From: Rhea pennata
Lineage: Eukaryota > Chordata > Aves > Rheiformes > Rheidae
Direction: 5' to 3'
Assembly: GCF_028389875.1 (NCBI RefSeq)
Contig: NC_084670.1
Coordinates: 13,859,383 to 13,923,382, forward strand
DNA length: 64,000 nucleotides
How positions within the stretch are numbered: the first letter of the stretch is position 1; each line of letters starts with the position of its first letter. Under the pieces are notes generated by a model, which was not told the origin of the DNA, did no database searches, and saw only the letters and a list, made by a program, of their open reading frames with translations. Below, piece by piece: positions 26,301 to 38,700 of the stretch. Made by a program: the position numbers and the translations under genes.

Positions 26301-28018
26301 CGATAATAAGGCTCTCACAGACTTGCAGGCTTCTCTTTGGTTCAACAATGACTAAAATCCCCAAACCACACACAAAAAAGTTTGGTGATGCAAGACCTAA
26401 CATCCAAAAAGTCTTCAAATGAACTGCGGAGCAGGAAAGGAAATTTGAGAGTTGCAATTTACTTTGGGAAAAAAAACTTTATTTGAACTAGGGCATCAAA
26501 CAAGGAATGAATGTTTCTAATTATCCTTTTCAGCATGGCTGTCAGATTGCAGCTACGTGAAGAACCTTCTCCTTCTAAAATATCTTAGGAATCCTCTTAA
26601 CAAAGGATCAGTGGATTCCCAATTATGTGAGCCAAAGATATTCTCAGCTGATCTCACAGTACAGAAATGAGATAACTAAACTTTGTTCTATTAGGAAACC
26701 ACTTTCTCATAAATTAACATAGAACCATGCCAATATATATGAAGAATAACTGCATTATTGCAGCCTGTATAACGATACTGTGAATAAAACCTCTTTCAGC
26801 CTTTCTGCACTTTTGCACCTGCTAGTATATATTAAGGTTTCCCCAAACAGATGCAACTTAAAAACAGAAATCTTAAACAAAACAAAACAAAAACCCCACA
26901 CCACAAAACTGTAGCTTTTTTTTCCCCCCAGGGCAAAATAAATTTAAAAAGGAGGTAGAGGGAGGAGAAAAAAACAGAAAAGCTGCAGAGAGAAGACTGA
27001 AAAAACATTGAGAACTTTAACTAGCCTCCTTTTTCCTGAAGTCTAGCTTTGGAGAAAATATCCAGAGAACAGCACCAGTAGCAAAGTAAAGCACAGAAAT
27101 ATTGCCGAACCTTTTGAAGTGATAATTTACACAGGGTATTTACAATAAAAAGCAATGTAATGCCAGTTATATCCTGACTTTCAGAAATGTACAATGAGAA
27201 ACTGTATATTTAGTGGGTAGAAAACAAGTATCTATATATTCTAACCTTTTAAATCATATTTTGCTAATCATTCCAATTTCCCAAGAAATTGTACATACTT
27301 GGAAACAGAAAACAAACAGAAAACAAAAACAAACAAAAATCCCCCCCCAAAACACAATGGAGTTTAATGGATTCCCACCCCAAATTTTTTAATCAGTCAC
27401 TGCCTATTTAAATCCTCCAGATCATTCTGCAAGAAACGCTTCTCCAAATTCCTGGCTAAGAAACTTATCAGTTGTCCTGCTTGATAATTTCTCCTTAGTT
27501 ACAGCTCTTCAGGTAGAACTTAGGGAATAGGTGCATCTGTCTCTGCATAAGACTTAAGTCTTTCTGCCCTTCCTGTATGAGATACTGTGACCCTTTCATA
27601 AACACTCTACAAGAAAGGCTTTCTACTGCAGTGTTACATGTAAGAAAAAAACCCTGGAAGACTTAAAAACATTACAAGAAAACAACAAATCCTTCTTCGG
27701 CATCATTCTAACAGAGTGAACAGCGCTTGCTTCCTTCCTTCCTTGAGTTTTAGAAATAGGATTCTCATTATCAGCTTTGAAATCACATTTTTTTAACTGA
27801 AATAAAGCATAAGAAACCTTTACATTATATTTCATCATGTCCTAATGCATTGTCAATCATACATAAGCGAACATTACATCACCATCTACAACCAGTGCCA
27901 AATCAAACAGTTACCAACACCTTGTTTCTCAATTTTCCATCAGTTACAACAAATAGAACGGTAATAACCCGTTGAGCTAAATACAATACAATATAATGAT
28001 AAAACAGAATAGATTTTT

Positions 28019-28064
28019 TATATATATATATATATGTATGTATATATAAAATATGAATATATAC
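28019..28064. repeat. TA-rich simple repeat
   Basis: (TA)n with GTATG interruptions. Likely polymorphic; no other signal. Confidence 0.85.
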
Positions 28065-29289
28065 ATAAGATACAATCCATATCATCCCTGAGATGGAAAA
28101 AATGCCGTAAAAGATGAATTACAGTTGGGCAGTAATAGAGCAAAGGCATCATTTTATCTAAATTCAGTACACATTCTGCAAATACTGATTTACAGAATTT
28201 GTTTCACTTCAAGCCTTTTGCTAATCATGGAGCATACACATATACACACAGACTATCCTTCATTCATCAATAAGCCAGAAAGATTTTGTGAAACTTTAGA
28301 AATCACAAAAGCTCGGAACAAGGCTGCACAGAATCAAGACAGTTCACTTTGAACAGAAAGAGTACAGAATAAATTGTTAAGCTAAATTTGATGCAAAACC
28401 TACTTCTATCAAATTGTCCAGTATTCTTAATCCTAACAAGCTTTTAACAATCCATCTGTTTCAAGGTTAATTTTTCCAAATCAATCCAGGATTTTCAAAT
28501 AATCTAAAAAAAAACCTCAAGGAGAAATCAGAGCAGCTCTCTGATCACATTTTGTTTAGAAGCAGTTTAGACAGTAGGAAGTAAAACTTTCTATCCAGAC
28601 TCTCCCATATTGTGCTATTACATAGCAATGTGCATGAAAAACTGAAATCTATTTCTAGTTCAAGGAACACAAAACAATTTCAAGGAACACTGTGTTTATA
28701 TAGCAAACTCTTCAGGAAGCTGAACATATTTTCTAAGTGCTAATCATCCCTCAAAACATATCTCATAGGTAATAACTGTTATCTCTATTTCACACCTAGA
28801 AGTTGAAGTTGCATGATTTACTAATGAGCATACAATCTATTTCAAAGACTGAACACACCTAATTCCCTGTCTTCCTAGACTAGATCTTTTGATCCTTGCT
28901 TCTTTTCGGTGTCTTCTGAAAGACTTTGACTCCACTTCAGCTCATTTGTATTGAATCATAAGGACTGCATAAAGTAAGGCAAAGATATCAAATCTACAAG
29001 GAAAATTCTATTAATTTGCAATGTTATACTCCAGAAGACTTCAATAATTGCTTAAAAAACAAAACAAAAAAAATCTTAATGAATATATTTGAAATATTCT
29101 GTTAAACTAAGTCTTACTAACTCTCACATCACTTTGCTGTACTATGAAGATTTTTTTATATCATGGCCAACAAAATTACCGAAAATCATAAATATGGAGA
29201 GAGATGTTATGCTGACAAGTCATGCCACGTCCTATGCCAAGGACTGCCCAGCTATACAAAAACCACCTCTACAAGGTAGTTATTTAACC

Positions 29290-30200
29290 TTTTTGCAGAG
29301 CACTTTCAGCAGTAAATAACCTATTTCCTCCCTCAGATATTTAACCCTGTGATTATCTTTCTGTAGAGCAGGAAAGCTTTTTCTAATACCTAAATCTCCC
29401 TTGATGCTATTTAAGATCATTATTTCTTGTCCTGTCTATATAGGATATTTGTTATATTCTTCTCTTTACCATACTTCAAGCTTATTACTATGTCTCTCCA
29501 ACTCTATTGTAGACTAAACTAGCCTAATTTTTCAACTCTCATCTAGATACTCTTCAATTGGTCCGAATGGTTTGAAGTAGTTTCCATAAATGATGTATTG
29601 CCTCCAACAATAAATGGAGACAGTACATCATTTGAAGCCTTACCCTGAATACAGCAAAATTTCACACCTTACACACAGCAATTCTGTTCATACCTCTCAC
29701 CACGACACTTGCTCTTCCATAAAACTAGACATGACTGATTTACGTCCACTTTATGGTACTGCTGCTTTTCTGCAGAACTGTTGCCCAGCTAGTTGTTTAT
29801 TTCATATTAGGTTTACTATTGCTTCTCAAACATATTATTTTGTACGCCTTTACTGAACTGCATCCTATGTATTTCAGATCATTCATCCAGTTTGTCAGGA
29901 CCATTTCACACTCTAATGCTTGCATTCCTTTCCAGATTTGTACTGTCCACGCAGTTAGTAAATCTGCTTTGTTTCATCATCCAGCTCACAAACTGAAAGA
30001 CTAAACAGGATTAATTCAGAAAATACACCTGCAGAATTCCACTTGATGCATTTCTTCAATTTGAAATGTCCTTAGAGCATTTAATTAATAGGTAACTAAC
30101 CATCATGGCATATCTTCTCTGACAGAATCTATTTTTGGTGTTTCTGAGTTCTTTACCTGTGGACTACTTTAGCAGTATTGTACAGGCAGAGTATCCTTCA
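29290..30200 (-). repeat. Long old CR1/L3-type LINE copy
   Basis: This is the longest recognisable LINE relic. In plus-strand order it shows 'gagcaggaaagctttttct' and 'aatacctaaatctcccttga', 'catcattt'-type and 'ttcttgtcctgtc' segments, then 'ttttctgcagaactgttgcc', 'cagctagttgtttatttcat', 'actgaactgcatcctatgt', 'catccagtttgtcaggacc' and 'aaatctgctttgtttcatc'. These follow the complement of the reverse-transcriptase C-terminal and 3' region of ancient CR1 elements, so the element is on the minus strand. Reading frames are fully broken. The edges are approximate; the stretch after about 30020 is the least certain. Confidence 0.65.
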
Positions 30201-31775
30201 AACACAGATATTCAGAGGAATCTAACCTTCTCCTTCCTCTTTAATGTATTTGTATGTGACACACTAACCCAGTTGCACAGCTCATTCAATTTTGAATTTG
30301 GGCTATATTGCTGTTTTCCTTTCCTATACAACAGACATTACAGAAAGATCCTAATTCACAAAAGAATTCATTAGTTCTGAAAAAAAACAATTCTTTACAT
30401 GTATGAAGCAATAAAACAAAAAGCAAAACAACAACAAAAAACAGGACGTTAACATTATGTACCAATATGCACACTGCCAAGCACATTGTTTTCTTTTTGA
30501 TTTTTACATTTTCTAACTAAAATGTTTTAAACATTTACATATGCTAATTAAAATGTTTTAAACAAAGTTCAAATTACTACAAAACCTATAATATGACCAC
30601 ATTTTATGGACAGAGATCAAATGTCTTACAACAAAGCTGTAAAAGACTGACAAAATCTCACTGCTGTACTACTGACACATACTCTCTGAAAGTCAAGCTT
30701 TTACTCAGATGCTTCTAGCAATAGCTTGTCTAACACACAGGTACAATTAATCAAGATAAATATTTGTGTTTAAATAATACATTTATGTCTGAATTAGTAA
30801 AAGCATCTTTAAGATCTCGAACAGTTGAATTGTCTAGCTTGCCAATATTTATGTTGCTATGTTCCACGATAAAGTTGGATACATCAGAAAAAATGGGGAG
30901 AGGCTAACGGCAATCTATTAGATAAATGTGCAAGGGGGATCAAATGTTTTACCATGTAACAAGAGAAAAGACAGAAAGCAACCAGCTTAATGCAAAGCAA
31001 AATATTTAAATGGAGTATTAGGTAAAACTTTAAACATGGGGTGATGAACTGCTGAATAAGCAACACAAAGAGGAACTCCTCCATCAGAGGGAACGATCTT
31101 GGTATATGTCCAAAGGGCAGAAGTTTGGACTAGCTTATCTCTCTACATTTCTACACTGAAATAAATTCATTATAAGCACCAAAACATTAAAGGAACTTTA
31201 AAGAACTTTAAAAAACAGTTGTTGTAAGTTAAATTATAAACAATTTTGTCTGAATATACTAAAAAAAAAAAGTCTGTATGAAGAATTACTTAAGGGAAAG
31301 CACTGCAAACTTTATACTAACTAAATACTACCACATAAGTTTTGAGTACAAACTATACAAATCATCAACCTATTATTCAACAAAATCAATTCCTGAAGGT
31401 AAAATGAGTAGAATTACTTCAATTACAAAACTGCAAGTAATCAAAAAGTCTATAAAAAAGTCTTTTGCTTAAAAAGTAGTGTCCTAAACAGAAAGAGAAG
31501 ACATTAAATAATATTTTCGTCCTCATTTCTTTAAATATTTTAGGAGTTAGGCAAACAGAACAGTTTCCACAAAATTAAAATAAACTCTTTTGAAACTTTT
31601 CCTACAATGAAGGCAGTTTCTGAACCAGAATTCATATTTACAGTGTTCTTAAAACTAGAATATAGCCTTAAGTGTTAAGAGTGTAAAGCTTAAAAGAATC
31701 AACTTATTCTAATAAGCAGCTTGATTTCCAGCAAAGAACACTTAATTTGGAAACTAAGAAGGAACTTTCTCACTA

Positions 31776-31802
31776 CAGAAGTGAGAAAGTTTCTCACTTC
31801 TG
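31776..31802. repeat. Perfect 27-nt palindrome
   Basis: CAGAAGTGAGAAA, a single G, then its exact complement TTTCTCACTTCTG. A related ACTTTCTCACT lies just before it (31764-31774). It could extrude as a cruciform. No transposon termini or target duplications were seen around it. Confidence 0.9.
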
Positions 31803-32980
31803 CAACTTCACTCCCACCTACAGAGGTGGCAGAATTCTTGCTTTTTATGGACAAGTTCTACAAATATCTGTCTGGAATAATCTAAGTATATTCAATCCAA
31901 CACTAACAGGAGGGAACGATAGGTCTTCCAGTCCAGCATTTCTAGAATTTATGCAAGTATAATGTATATCTACTGTTATAAGCAAGTATCAAATACTTGA
32001 AAAATAAGTTTTCTCTTGCAAATGTGGTCCTCGTGACTGGAGAGACCTGTATCATTAATCCCTCCCTATACAACACAAAGGCTTCAATTTTGATGGAAAA
32101 AACAAAAAAGCAAACACCAAAATACTAGCTTTAAAGATTTTAGAGAGAGCCAAATGTGAAAGACCAACTTTTAACAACAACATTTCATTAACAATTGGAA
32201 ATAGAACAGACTGGGAAGACTTCTATTGCAGCCTCCTGAATACTTTGAAGAAGATGAAGAAACCACTTCTCATTTTGCTTATGTCAGCATGGTAGTAAAT
32301 GAGCAGGGAAAAAAAATGTCTTTCTACCTTATGTCAACCAGACAACTCCACTGCACAGAGGCCAATATACTTACAGTACCCAGAAGGGTATGGAAGAAAA
32401 GCAACAAAAAAATTCCATCTGTCTCTTGGAAATAGTGGGAGAGTGAAGCTTTAATTCTGGATGAGAATATGGATGTCTGACTATGGAGTCTGTCTACACA
32501 AATGTGGTAGGCACACTGACAAATATCTGAGCGGTCATGTGCTGCTCAGCTGTAGAATAGAGGCCCACACAAGGATATGTTCCCAAATCTTGTGAAATAA
32601 AGATCTAGTTATTTGTCCATATTAAATGAGTGACAGCACTGAGCTCAAAAATCTATACGCTATTTCTCATTTTCCAAAAATGTTAAATGAGACAAAACAT
32701 ACAACTGAACTTCATCACTAAACAGTTTAGCGACCAAACTATTTAATACAGCCTCTCTCTTAGTAATTATACACTTACAGCACACAACGCAAAGGAAGAA
32801 TCATTTCAGTTAATGGAAATGCAACTGAGAATGGCAACAACTATCTACATTGGACTAAACAACTTCTAGTCACACAAATGTGCAATCAATTTAAGATCAT
32901 AACTGCTGCTCCTTATTGACATACAGAGTTGCACTGCATAACAGTAAGGCTTTGTGAAGCACTCTCTGATCAGGCCAGAC

Positions 32981-32997
32981 TTTTTTTTTTTTTTTTT
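32981..32997. repeat. Poly(T) run
   Basis: 17 consecutive T residues. Confidence 0.9.
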
Positions 32998-34590
32998 AAT
33001 GAAATAAGCATGACAGTGTTGCAGAAAGCCTGCAAATAAAGCTGTTCAGGCCCTGAATTACTTATTAGAAGTCACACACAAGGCAAAATACTAACCTCTT
33101 CTAACTCCATTCTAAGGCATTTTCTTCTAAGGAGTTTTATGACTGACATCAATTGGGTCAAAATTTCATTTAGCGGTTACTTTTTTTTTTAAAATTGGAC
33201 TCTACCAATACTAACATTTAACTTACATACTCTTCATAATAACCACCTCTTTTTCCCCCACACACCACCTTTTCTTGTGAAATAAGCTTTACTTAGTTAT
33301 GATTAACTTGAGTAGCAAATGCTAATATTAACTGGAAAAGACAGTGAAGTGAGATTGAAAAAAAAATCTGAAAATAAACTGCAAGAATAGTTTGTCAGCT
33401 TATTTTATAAGAAATTATACTTGCTTATGAGAAGGACTAGACTACTAACCCTGAATACCCAAACCAATTGTGAATCATCACTCCTTGCAGCTGCTAAACA
33501 ATGAGAAAAAATGTAATTTCTAGCAACAGGTTAGAAATATACCTGGAAAACAACCTCTCAAAGGTTGCATAAGTTAGTATTTAAAACAAACTAAAGACTA
33601 CACTTCAAGCTTCACTTTGAAAAACTCAGTAAATGATCACTAAGTTATTAGGGCAGTAATAATCCTAGTATCAATAGAAAACACGTGTACATCCACCACA
33701 GAACTATTAAACTGCATTTAATAATGATTGGGAACATATTCCAGAAATGTATGCCAGAAATTCAAAGCCTAAAGAACACGTTCTTCTGTAGAAGTTTTAG
33801 TATCAGTTATGCAACAGCCTGAAACTGGATTAGTAAATGAAGAGTTATACTCCAAGGCTACGAGAGCTGTCAGTGCTCCTGGATAAGCAGGGAGGGAATA
33901 GATGGCACTGTAAGGAAGCAGCAGAACCACACACCTGCTCTCCCTATCAGAGATCGGGGCTAAAGACACTGGGGCTAAAGACAAAGGCGATGTTGCCTGG
34001 GACGCTGGAACACTACCGGGGTGGTCTGTCCTGTTAGAACAGAAAAAAGAAATGTATTTCACGGGTTGGGGATGTGAGAGGGCATACAACATAACTGCAA
34101 GAGAGAGCAGTTTTGTGATGTTAAAGCTCTCTCTTTTGGGACTCCCAAATGCTTCAGGATCAGAGTTGCCTACAGGGTAGGAGCAGCTGGGGTACAAGAG
34201 CAGAAACATTCTGAGCAAGTAGAGAAGTAATAGCCTGGGACAGACGTGAAAAGCGAGCAGACACCAACAGCTCGGCGAAGAGTTCGCAGGGGCCCGGGCC
34301 CGGCCCACGGCTGCGTGGGGAGGCACGAAGCCCTCGCTGGCCGGCGCACCGCGGCCCCGCGAGGGCCCGGGCGGCCCCGTTACAGGGGTGACCCCGGCAA
34401 GGCGGCGCAGCGAGGGCTCCGCGTGGGCGGCGGGCAGCGCCGGGTCACGGGAAAGCCCCGGGGGCGGAGGTGGGGGGGGGGCGCGGCGGGACGTGGCGCA
34501 GGGCAGGGCCGGGCCGAGGCCGCTGCAGCCGGCGCTGCCCCGGGCGGCTGCGGCAGAGGCCCGGGTGCGGTGGCGGCGCGGGGCAGGCGC

Positions 34591-34610
34591 GAGGTGAGGC
34601 GAGGTGAGGC
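34591..34610 (+). repeat. Tandem GAGGTGAGGC pair, splice-donor-like on plus strand
   Basis: Two exact 10-nt copies, each resembling a GAG|GTGAGG donor on the plus strand. They may be fortuitous in GC-rich DNA or may serve a divergent transcript. Confidence 0.5.
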
Positions 34611-34920
34611 GGGGTAGGGCCGGGGCGGCGGGAGGGAGGGGCGGGAGCGGAGCCAGTCGCGCTTCCCCGGGGCGGCCGACCCCGCCCCGCTGCCCGTGCG
34701 GCCCGGGGCACGATGGCGGGGAGGAGGCTGGTCCCAGGGTCCCCGCCCCCCGGGCCCCCGTTACCATTACCCAGCACGCCCAGCGCCGCACCGCCATCCC
34801 GCAGCCGGCCAGCTCCCGCAGGAACCGCGCGCCCTCGCGAGACTTCCTCCCGCCTTGCCTTCCCGCCCCTCCGCGCGCGCACGCCCCGCCCGGCCCCGCC
34901 CGCCGCACTTGCTCAGGCTC

Positions 34921-34931
34921 AACATGGCGGC
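34921..34931 (+). promoter_or_regulatory. YY1 consensus site
   Basis: AACATGGCGGC matches the YY1 core-promoter motif (AAnATGGCGGC). Such sites usually sit just downstream of the start of transcription, in sense orientation. Here it reads on the plus strand, opposite to ZZZ3. Confidence 0.6.
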
Positions 34932-34992
34932 TGCGGCGTCGCGCACGTGTCGCGACCCCGCCGTGTCAGGCCGCGCGCGCCCCCGCCGACGC

Positions 34993-34999
34993 ATATATA
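34993..34999. promoter_or_regulatory. TATA-like element inside the CpG island
   Basis: ATATATA flanked by GC-rich DNA and followed by CACACACGCG. It could position initiation on either strand but may simply be a short alternating purine-pyrimidine stretch. Confidence 0.3.
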
Positions 35000-35037
35000 C
35001 ACACACGCGTAACGCGGGCGGGGGGGGGCGGAGCCGC

Positions 35038-35049
35038 TGCGCACGCGCA
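35038..35049. promoter_or_regulatory. NRF1 consensus site
   Basis: TGCGCACGCGCA fits the NRF1 palindrome YGCGCAYGCGCR at every position. NRF1 sites are typical of CpG-island housekeeping promoters. Confidence 0.7.
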
Positions 35050-35240
35050 CGCGGCGCTGCTCCGGGCCAGCTGATTCGAACAGGCCGCGCGAGCCGCCAC
35101 CTCCTCCCCGCACGCGCGGGTCACGTGGGGGCTTCTCCCCCTCTCGTTCCCTCCTCCTCCTCCTCCCCCCTCCCCTCGCGGGTTCCGAACTCGGCACCAT
35201 CCGGGTCCCCCTTCCCCCGGGGCCGGGGCCCGGCCCTCAC

Positions 35241-35700
35241 CTGGCGCCCGCTGCTCGGCGCGGCCGCTCCGCGCAGCCCCGCGCGCGGCGCGCTCCCTCC
35301 GTGCTGCCCGCACCAGGCGGCGGCGGCGGCTCCGCACAGCGCCTGCTCCCCTCAGCGCGGCGGCGGCTCCTTCCGCTTCCTTCCCCTCCCCCTCCAGCCC
35401 GCTGCGGCGGGGACCCGCTCCCTGCAGCTCCGCCTGCTGGCAGAGGGCGGAGGCGGCCGCCCCGGCCTGCCCGCGGCCCGCCGCCCCCGCGCTGCGCGGC
35501 GCCGCGAGGGCTCTGCCGGCCCCCCGCGGCGGCGCGGCAGCGGGACGAGCCCTCGCCTCGCGGGCAGGTGCCTGGCGCAGCGCCCGGCCCGCAGCCCGCT
35601 GCCCGCGCCGCGCTGCTTCCCAGCGGCCGGGAGGGGAGGCAGCCCCCCGGGGGGGCGCCCAGGCGGCTGCCCGAGCAGCGGGGCTGGGTTGTGCCATGTG
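35241..35700 (-). other. ZZZ3: Candidate ZZZ3 first exon ending at a consensus donor
   Basis: On the minus strand the sequence CAG|GTGAGG places a consensus splice donor at 35239-35240, within the CpG island. An untranslated exon 1 could end at 35241. Its 5' limit is a guess bounded by the island edge, and other donors in the island are possible. Confidence 0.3.
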
Positions 35701-35756
35701 AGCTACAGCTCAGGGACAGACGCCGTGGGATGCTCTAGCCCGCCACGTTAGGAGTG

Positions 35757-35798
35757 GAAAAAAACAAAAAACCAAAACAAAAAAAAAAAAAAAAAAAA
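35757..35798. repeat. A-rich tract ending in 20 A
   Basis: An AAAACAAAAACC-type tract runs into 20 A residues at 35779-35798, right at the edge of the CpG island. Confidence 0.85.
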
Positions 35799-38700
35799 GA
35801 CTCCAAACCTCTATTTTTGGTAGACTCTTAGTTATCTGCAAACATGCATATGATCACCACACGTTAGCATTTAATGCACAGTTTGTTCAAAGAGATCTCA
35901 TTTACTTCTATTTATGAACTACCATCCATCTCCTACTATCCTACTAATCCATCACTGTCTTCTGACACACCACGGTTATAATGCATCTGGAAGAGAATGA
36001 GGTAGCCAAGAAATACAGAGGACTCATGTTTTCTGGTTAAATGCTTAGGGAGTTCAAAACCTTCTCATCCAATAAGTAAATAAATAACTTTGCAAACTGC
36101 TAAAAAATTCCTATACAAGAGGTTTTCTTTAAAAATAAATTAAGTAGCATTTTGTTGAAGTAGTTGCTGACTGTACTGTAATTAAATTGATTTGTATCCT
36201 TCTTATAGGGAGTAACAAAATCAGTTTTAATACAATCATAATTGTACAAATTGCTAGTTATAGATCTTTCATTCTGCTGTCCTAGATCGTATCCTTTGCC
36301 TAAAACCTCAGTAACGTTTCCATTTTCCCAAGCATTTCTCACTTTCCTCTGCTTCTTGCTGACTTGGAACTCTTCTCCTGTCATCAGATTCAAAACAACA
36401 GAAACCCCACAAGAGAGGGAAGGAAAAATTTTCCTTGAATCCATTCCACCGTTCTCATGCAGCATCCTGTTTGTGTGCCCAAGTCTGAGAAAGTAATGGA
36501 GCTTTTTGTTATCATGGCAGCACCTGTAAGCATTAAAATTTTTGTGAATTACAATTAATTTAGAAATATGTTCACTTAGTAAACAGCTGCAGTTGTTTAA
36601 GATATTACTGCATTTCAGCCAAGTGTTAGTGCTTTTGCAGTAGAGCTGAAGGTTTTTCTCAGCTGCTCCAGTATAATATCCATTGGTTTAGCTCAAACGA
36701 ATTCCCATGGCAGTCCAAGGGCGCAGTTGAGCAATGCAGCTGAGCTGCTTTAGCTAGCGTTCTTCCCCCAGCACACACCCCCTGCCCCACTCCCCAGTAA
36801 TGCAGTCCCACAACTTCCCTTTTGCCCACTCCAGCGCTCATCTGAACATGTGGTAAGCCAGTTGGACTTCCTAAACTGCTAAGAAACTGTTGACATCTGT
36901 GGTGATTTGTTCTCAGCTAGAAAATAAGCTGCATTAGCTCACTACCAAGTCAGGCAAGGGATCCAGTACATGAGAAGTGGAGGAGAAGGTGGTGCCAGCA
37001 GAGGGGAGGAGCAGCACTATTTTCTTTTGGCAGCAGCAGATTTTTGGCAGCTGGATGAAACCAGTCCAACCATATTGTCCAACCACACCCTAGACCAAGA
37101 TTTGTCTTGAATTCACTGAGTCCTTAAATATTATGTTCTGCCATCTTGCTTAAAAAGCAGTAGTATCTAGTGAGCAGATGATAACAAAGAGCAACTGTGC
37201 ATGGTGTGATGTTTCCTGCTAAAGAAAGGGATGCTCCCAAAGCTCTTGCCCCACCTCTCTGTGCTCCTTACTTCCCCTGGATTGAATCCATCAGTCTTCT
37301 ATCCACAGGGCAGCAGAAGCTGTCCATGCACAGAAAGGACTGAGACTAAGCAGGTTTACTATGAGACCTCTGCCCAAGGGAGTTTACATTTAAACCTTGA
37401 GAAACTTCCTTTGGTTGAAGCCAACTGAACATTGTTGTTCTTCCACCCTGCTGTCCCCATAGTTCTAATCTTCAACACTTCAATATCCTGCAGCCTCTTC
37501 GCTGCAGTATCCCAGAGGAGGTTCTGAATAATTCCCAATTACACTTCCTGCCTAACAGGACCATGCTTTCCCTAACATATTCTCACTTTCAGACAGTCCC
37601 TCACGTAGCCTATCCAAACTATACCATACTCCTGACTCTAGTGGCAGCCATCTTCTCTGTGCTACAACTTCTATCTTGCAGTAAACAATTGATAGACATG
37701 TTTATTAAGAGCAACCTCAAGTAATTTATTCAGCAGTAACCATCTTTTTCTGGCTGTCCGCAGTAAAGAACTATTCTTATCATAGGAAAATGGAGTCAAT
37801 GACAGTCTTTCATCATGTTATAACAGGACAGGATAAAAAAAACATACTAGATCAAAACCTCCCTCCATCACTAGCTGCTAAAAAATCATGAGCTGTCAGA
37901 TGTTTTACTCCCCTCCACTTTGCTAAAACAAACTCCTAGCACATGTTTCTGCATAGAGAACCTCGTAAGACCACGAGGCTTGGCTTCAATGAAGCTCTGT
38001 TAAAAGGCTCATGCTCTGTGGTAGCGTCCTTGTTTCTAGCTATCTCGATCCATGAAATAGCTTAACTGCTCCTCATGCTTAGTCTGAAGTAGCACTTTAC
38101 CAGAGTCAGTCAAATGTTTGATTTTTCTCCCCCTCCCTGACAAAAAGATTGACAAAAATAACTCTCCATGATTCAAAACAATTGAAAAGGTTAGCTCCTA
38201 GCTCTTAATAAAGCTGTTCCAGACAGCAGGGCAAGGAAAATAGCTGAATCCTCCTCCAGATTTCAGCTCAGGTTTATTTGTTCTGACTCCAGGCCAGCTG
38301 TACTGGACTGGCTGTTTTGTGCAGTGGCTGCACAGAAGTGCTGGAAGACAGCAGAGAGACTCCTGAAGCCAGCTTCAGTTCAGTAGGGTCAGCTTCAACA
38401 GGGCTGCCCAAAGCTAACCACCATCCTGTGCTGGAGTTAGCTCAGCACAGTACCCAAAAGTCTCTGCACTGATTAGTTTACTATCCTAAAAATTATCCAC
38501 AAAAATTTCTTAGGTGGCTTTTTGATTTTTTCCATTTACAGTATATCTGGAAAAATATCACATTTAAATTCTGAAGAAAATTCCTTATAAGAAAGAGTTA
38601 CAGAAAATAGCTTCAAGTTACAAAAGGGAAATTTTAGCTGAGCTAAGAGGAAGACATTTTTAAACAGTATTACAGGAAAAGGCTATTTTTTGCTTATGTG

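Larger units (their letters stand above)
20909..34239 (-). other. ZZZ3: ZZZ3 5' intron, middle part B up to the CpG island
   Basis: This is AT-rich non-coding DNA. It contains a tetranucleotide repeat, two decayed CR1 copies (22.9-23.4 and 29.3-30.2 kb), a TA-rich tract (28.02-28.06 kb), a T-run (32981-32997) and a 27-nt palindrome at 31776. Additional untranslated ZZZ3 exons may exist but I could not pick any with confidence. Confidence 0.65.
34240..35745 (-). promoter_or_regulatory. ZZZ3: CpG island, presumed ZZZ3 promoter and first exon region
   Basis: Composition switches abruptly from AT-rich to strongly GC- and CpG-rich for about 1.5 kb and back again. Such islands mark vertebrate housekeeping promoters. 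Its place about 32 kb upstream of the first ZZZ3 coding exon and about 12 kb beyond the USP33 3' end fits the ZZZ3 promoter at the conserved locus. It holds an NRF1 site, a YY1 site, a CACGTG E-box (35122-35127), several GC boxes, polypurine/polypyrimidine tracts and a consensus minus-strand splice donor. The many long open frames through it, in all frames, are a by-product of the low stop-codon frequency of GC-rich DNA. The exact transcription start cannot be read. Confidence 0.85.

Noticed and set aside
26170-26457. 95-codon minus-strand open frame with hydrophobic stretches
   Set aside because: No known family, no signal of selection visible and typical of chance frames in AT-rich intron DNA.
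28019-28085. Tyr/Ile-rich short open frame on the minus strand
   Set aside because: It is a translation of the TA-rich simple repeat.
33769-35751. Many long open frames on both strands, up to 379 codons
   Set aside because: They overlap in all frames inside a CpG island where stop codons are rare. They consist of Ala/Arg/Pro/Gly runs and the longest starts at GTG. I see no family motif.
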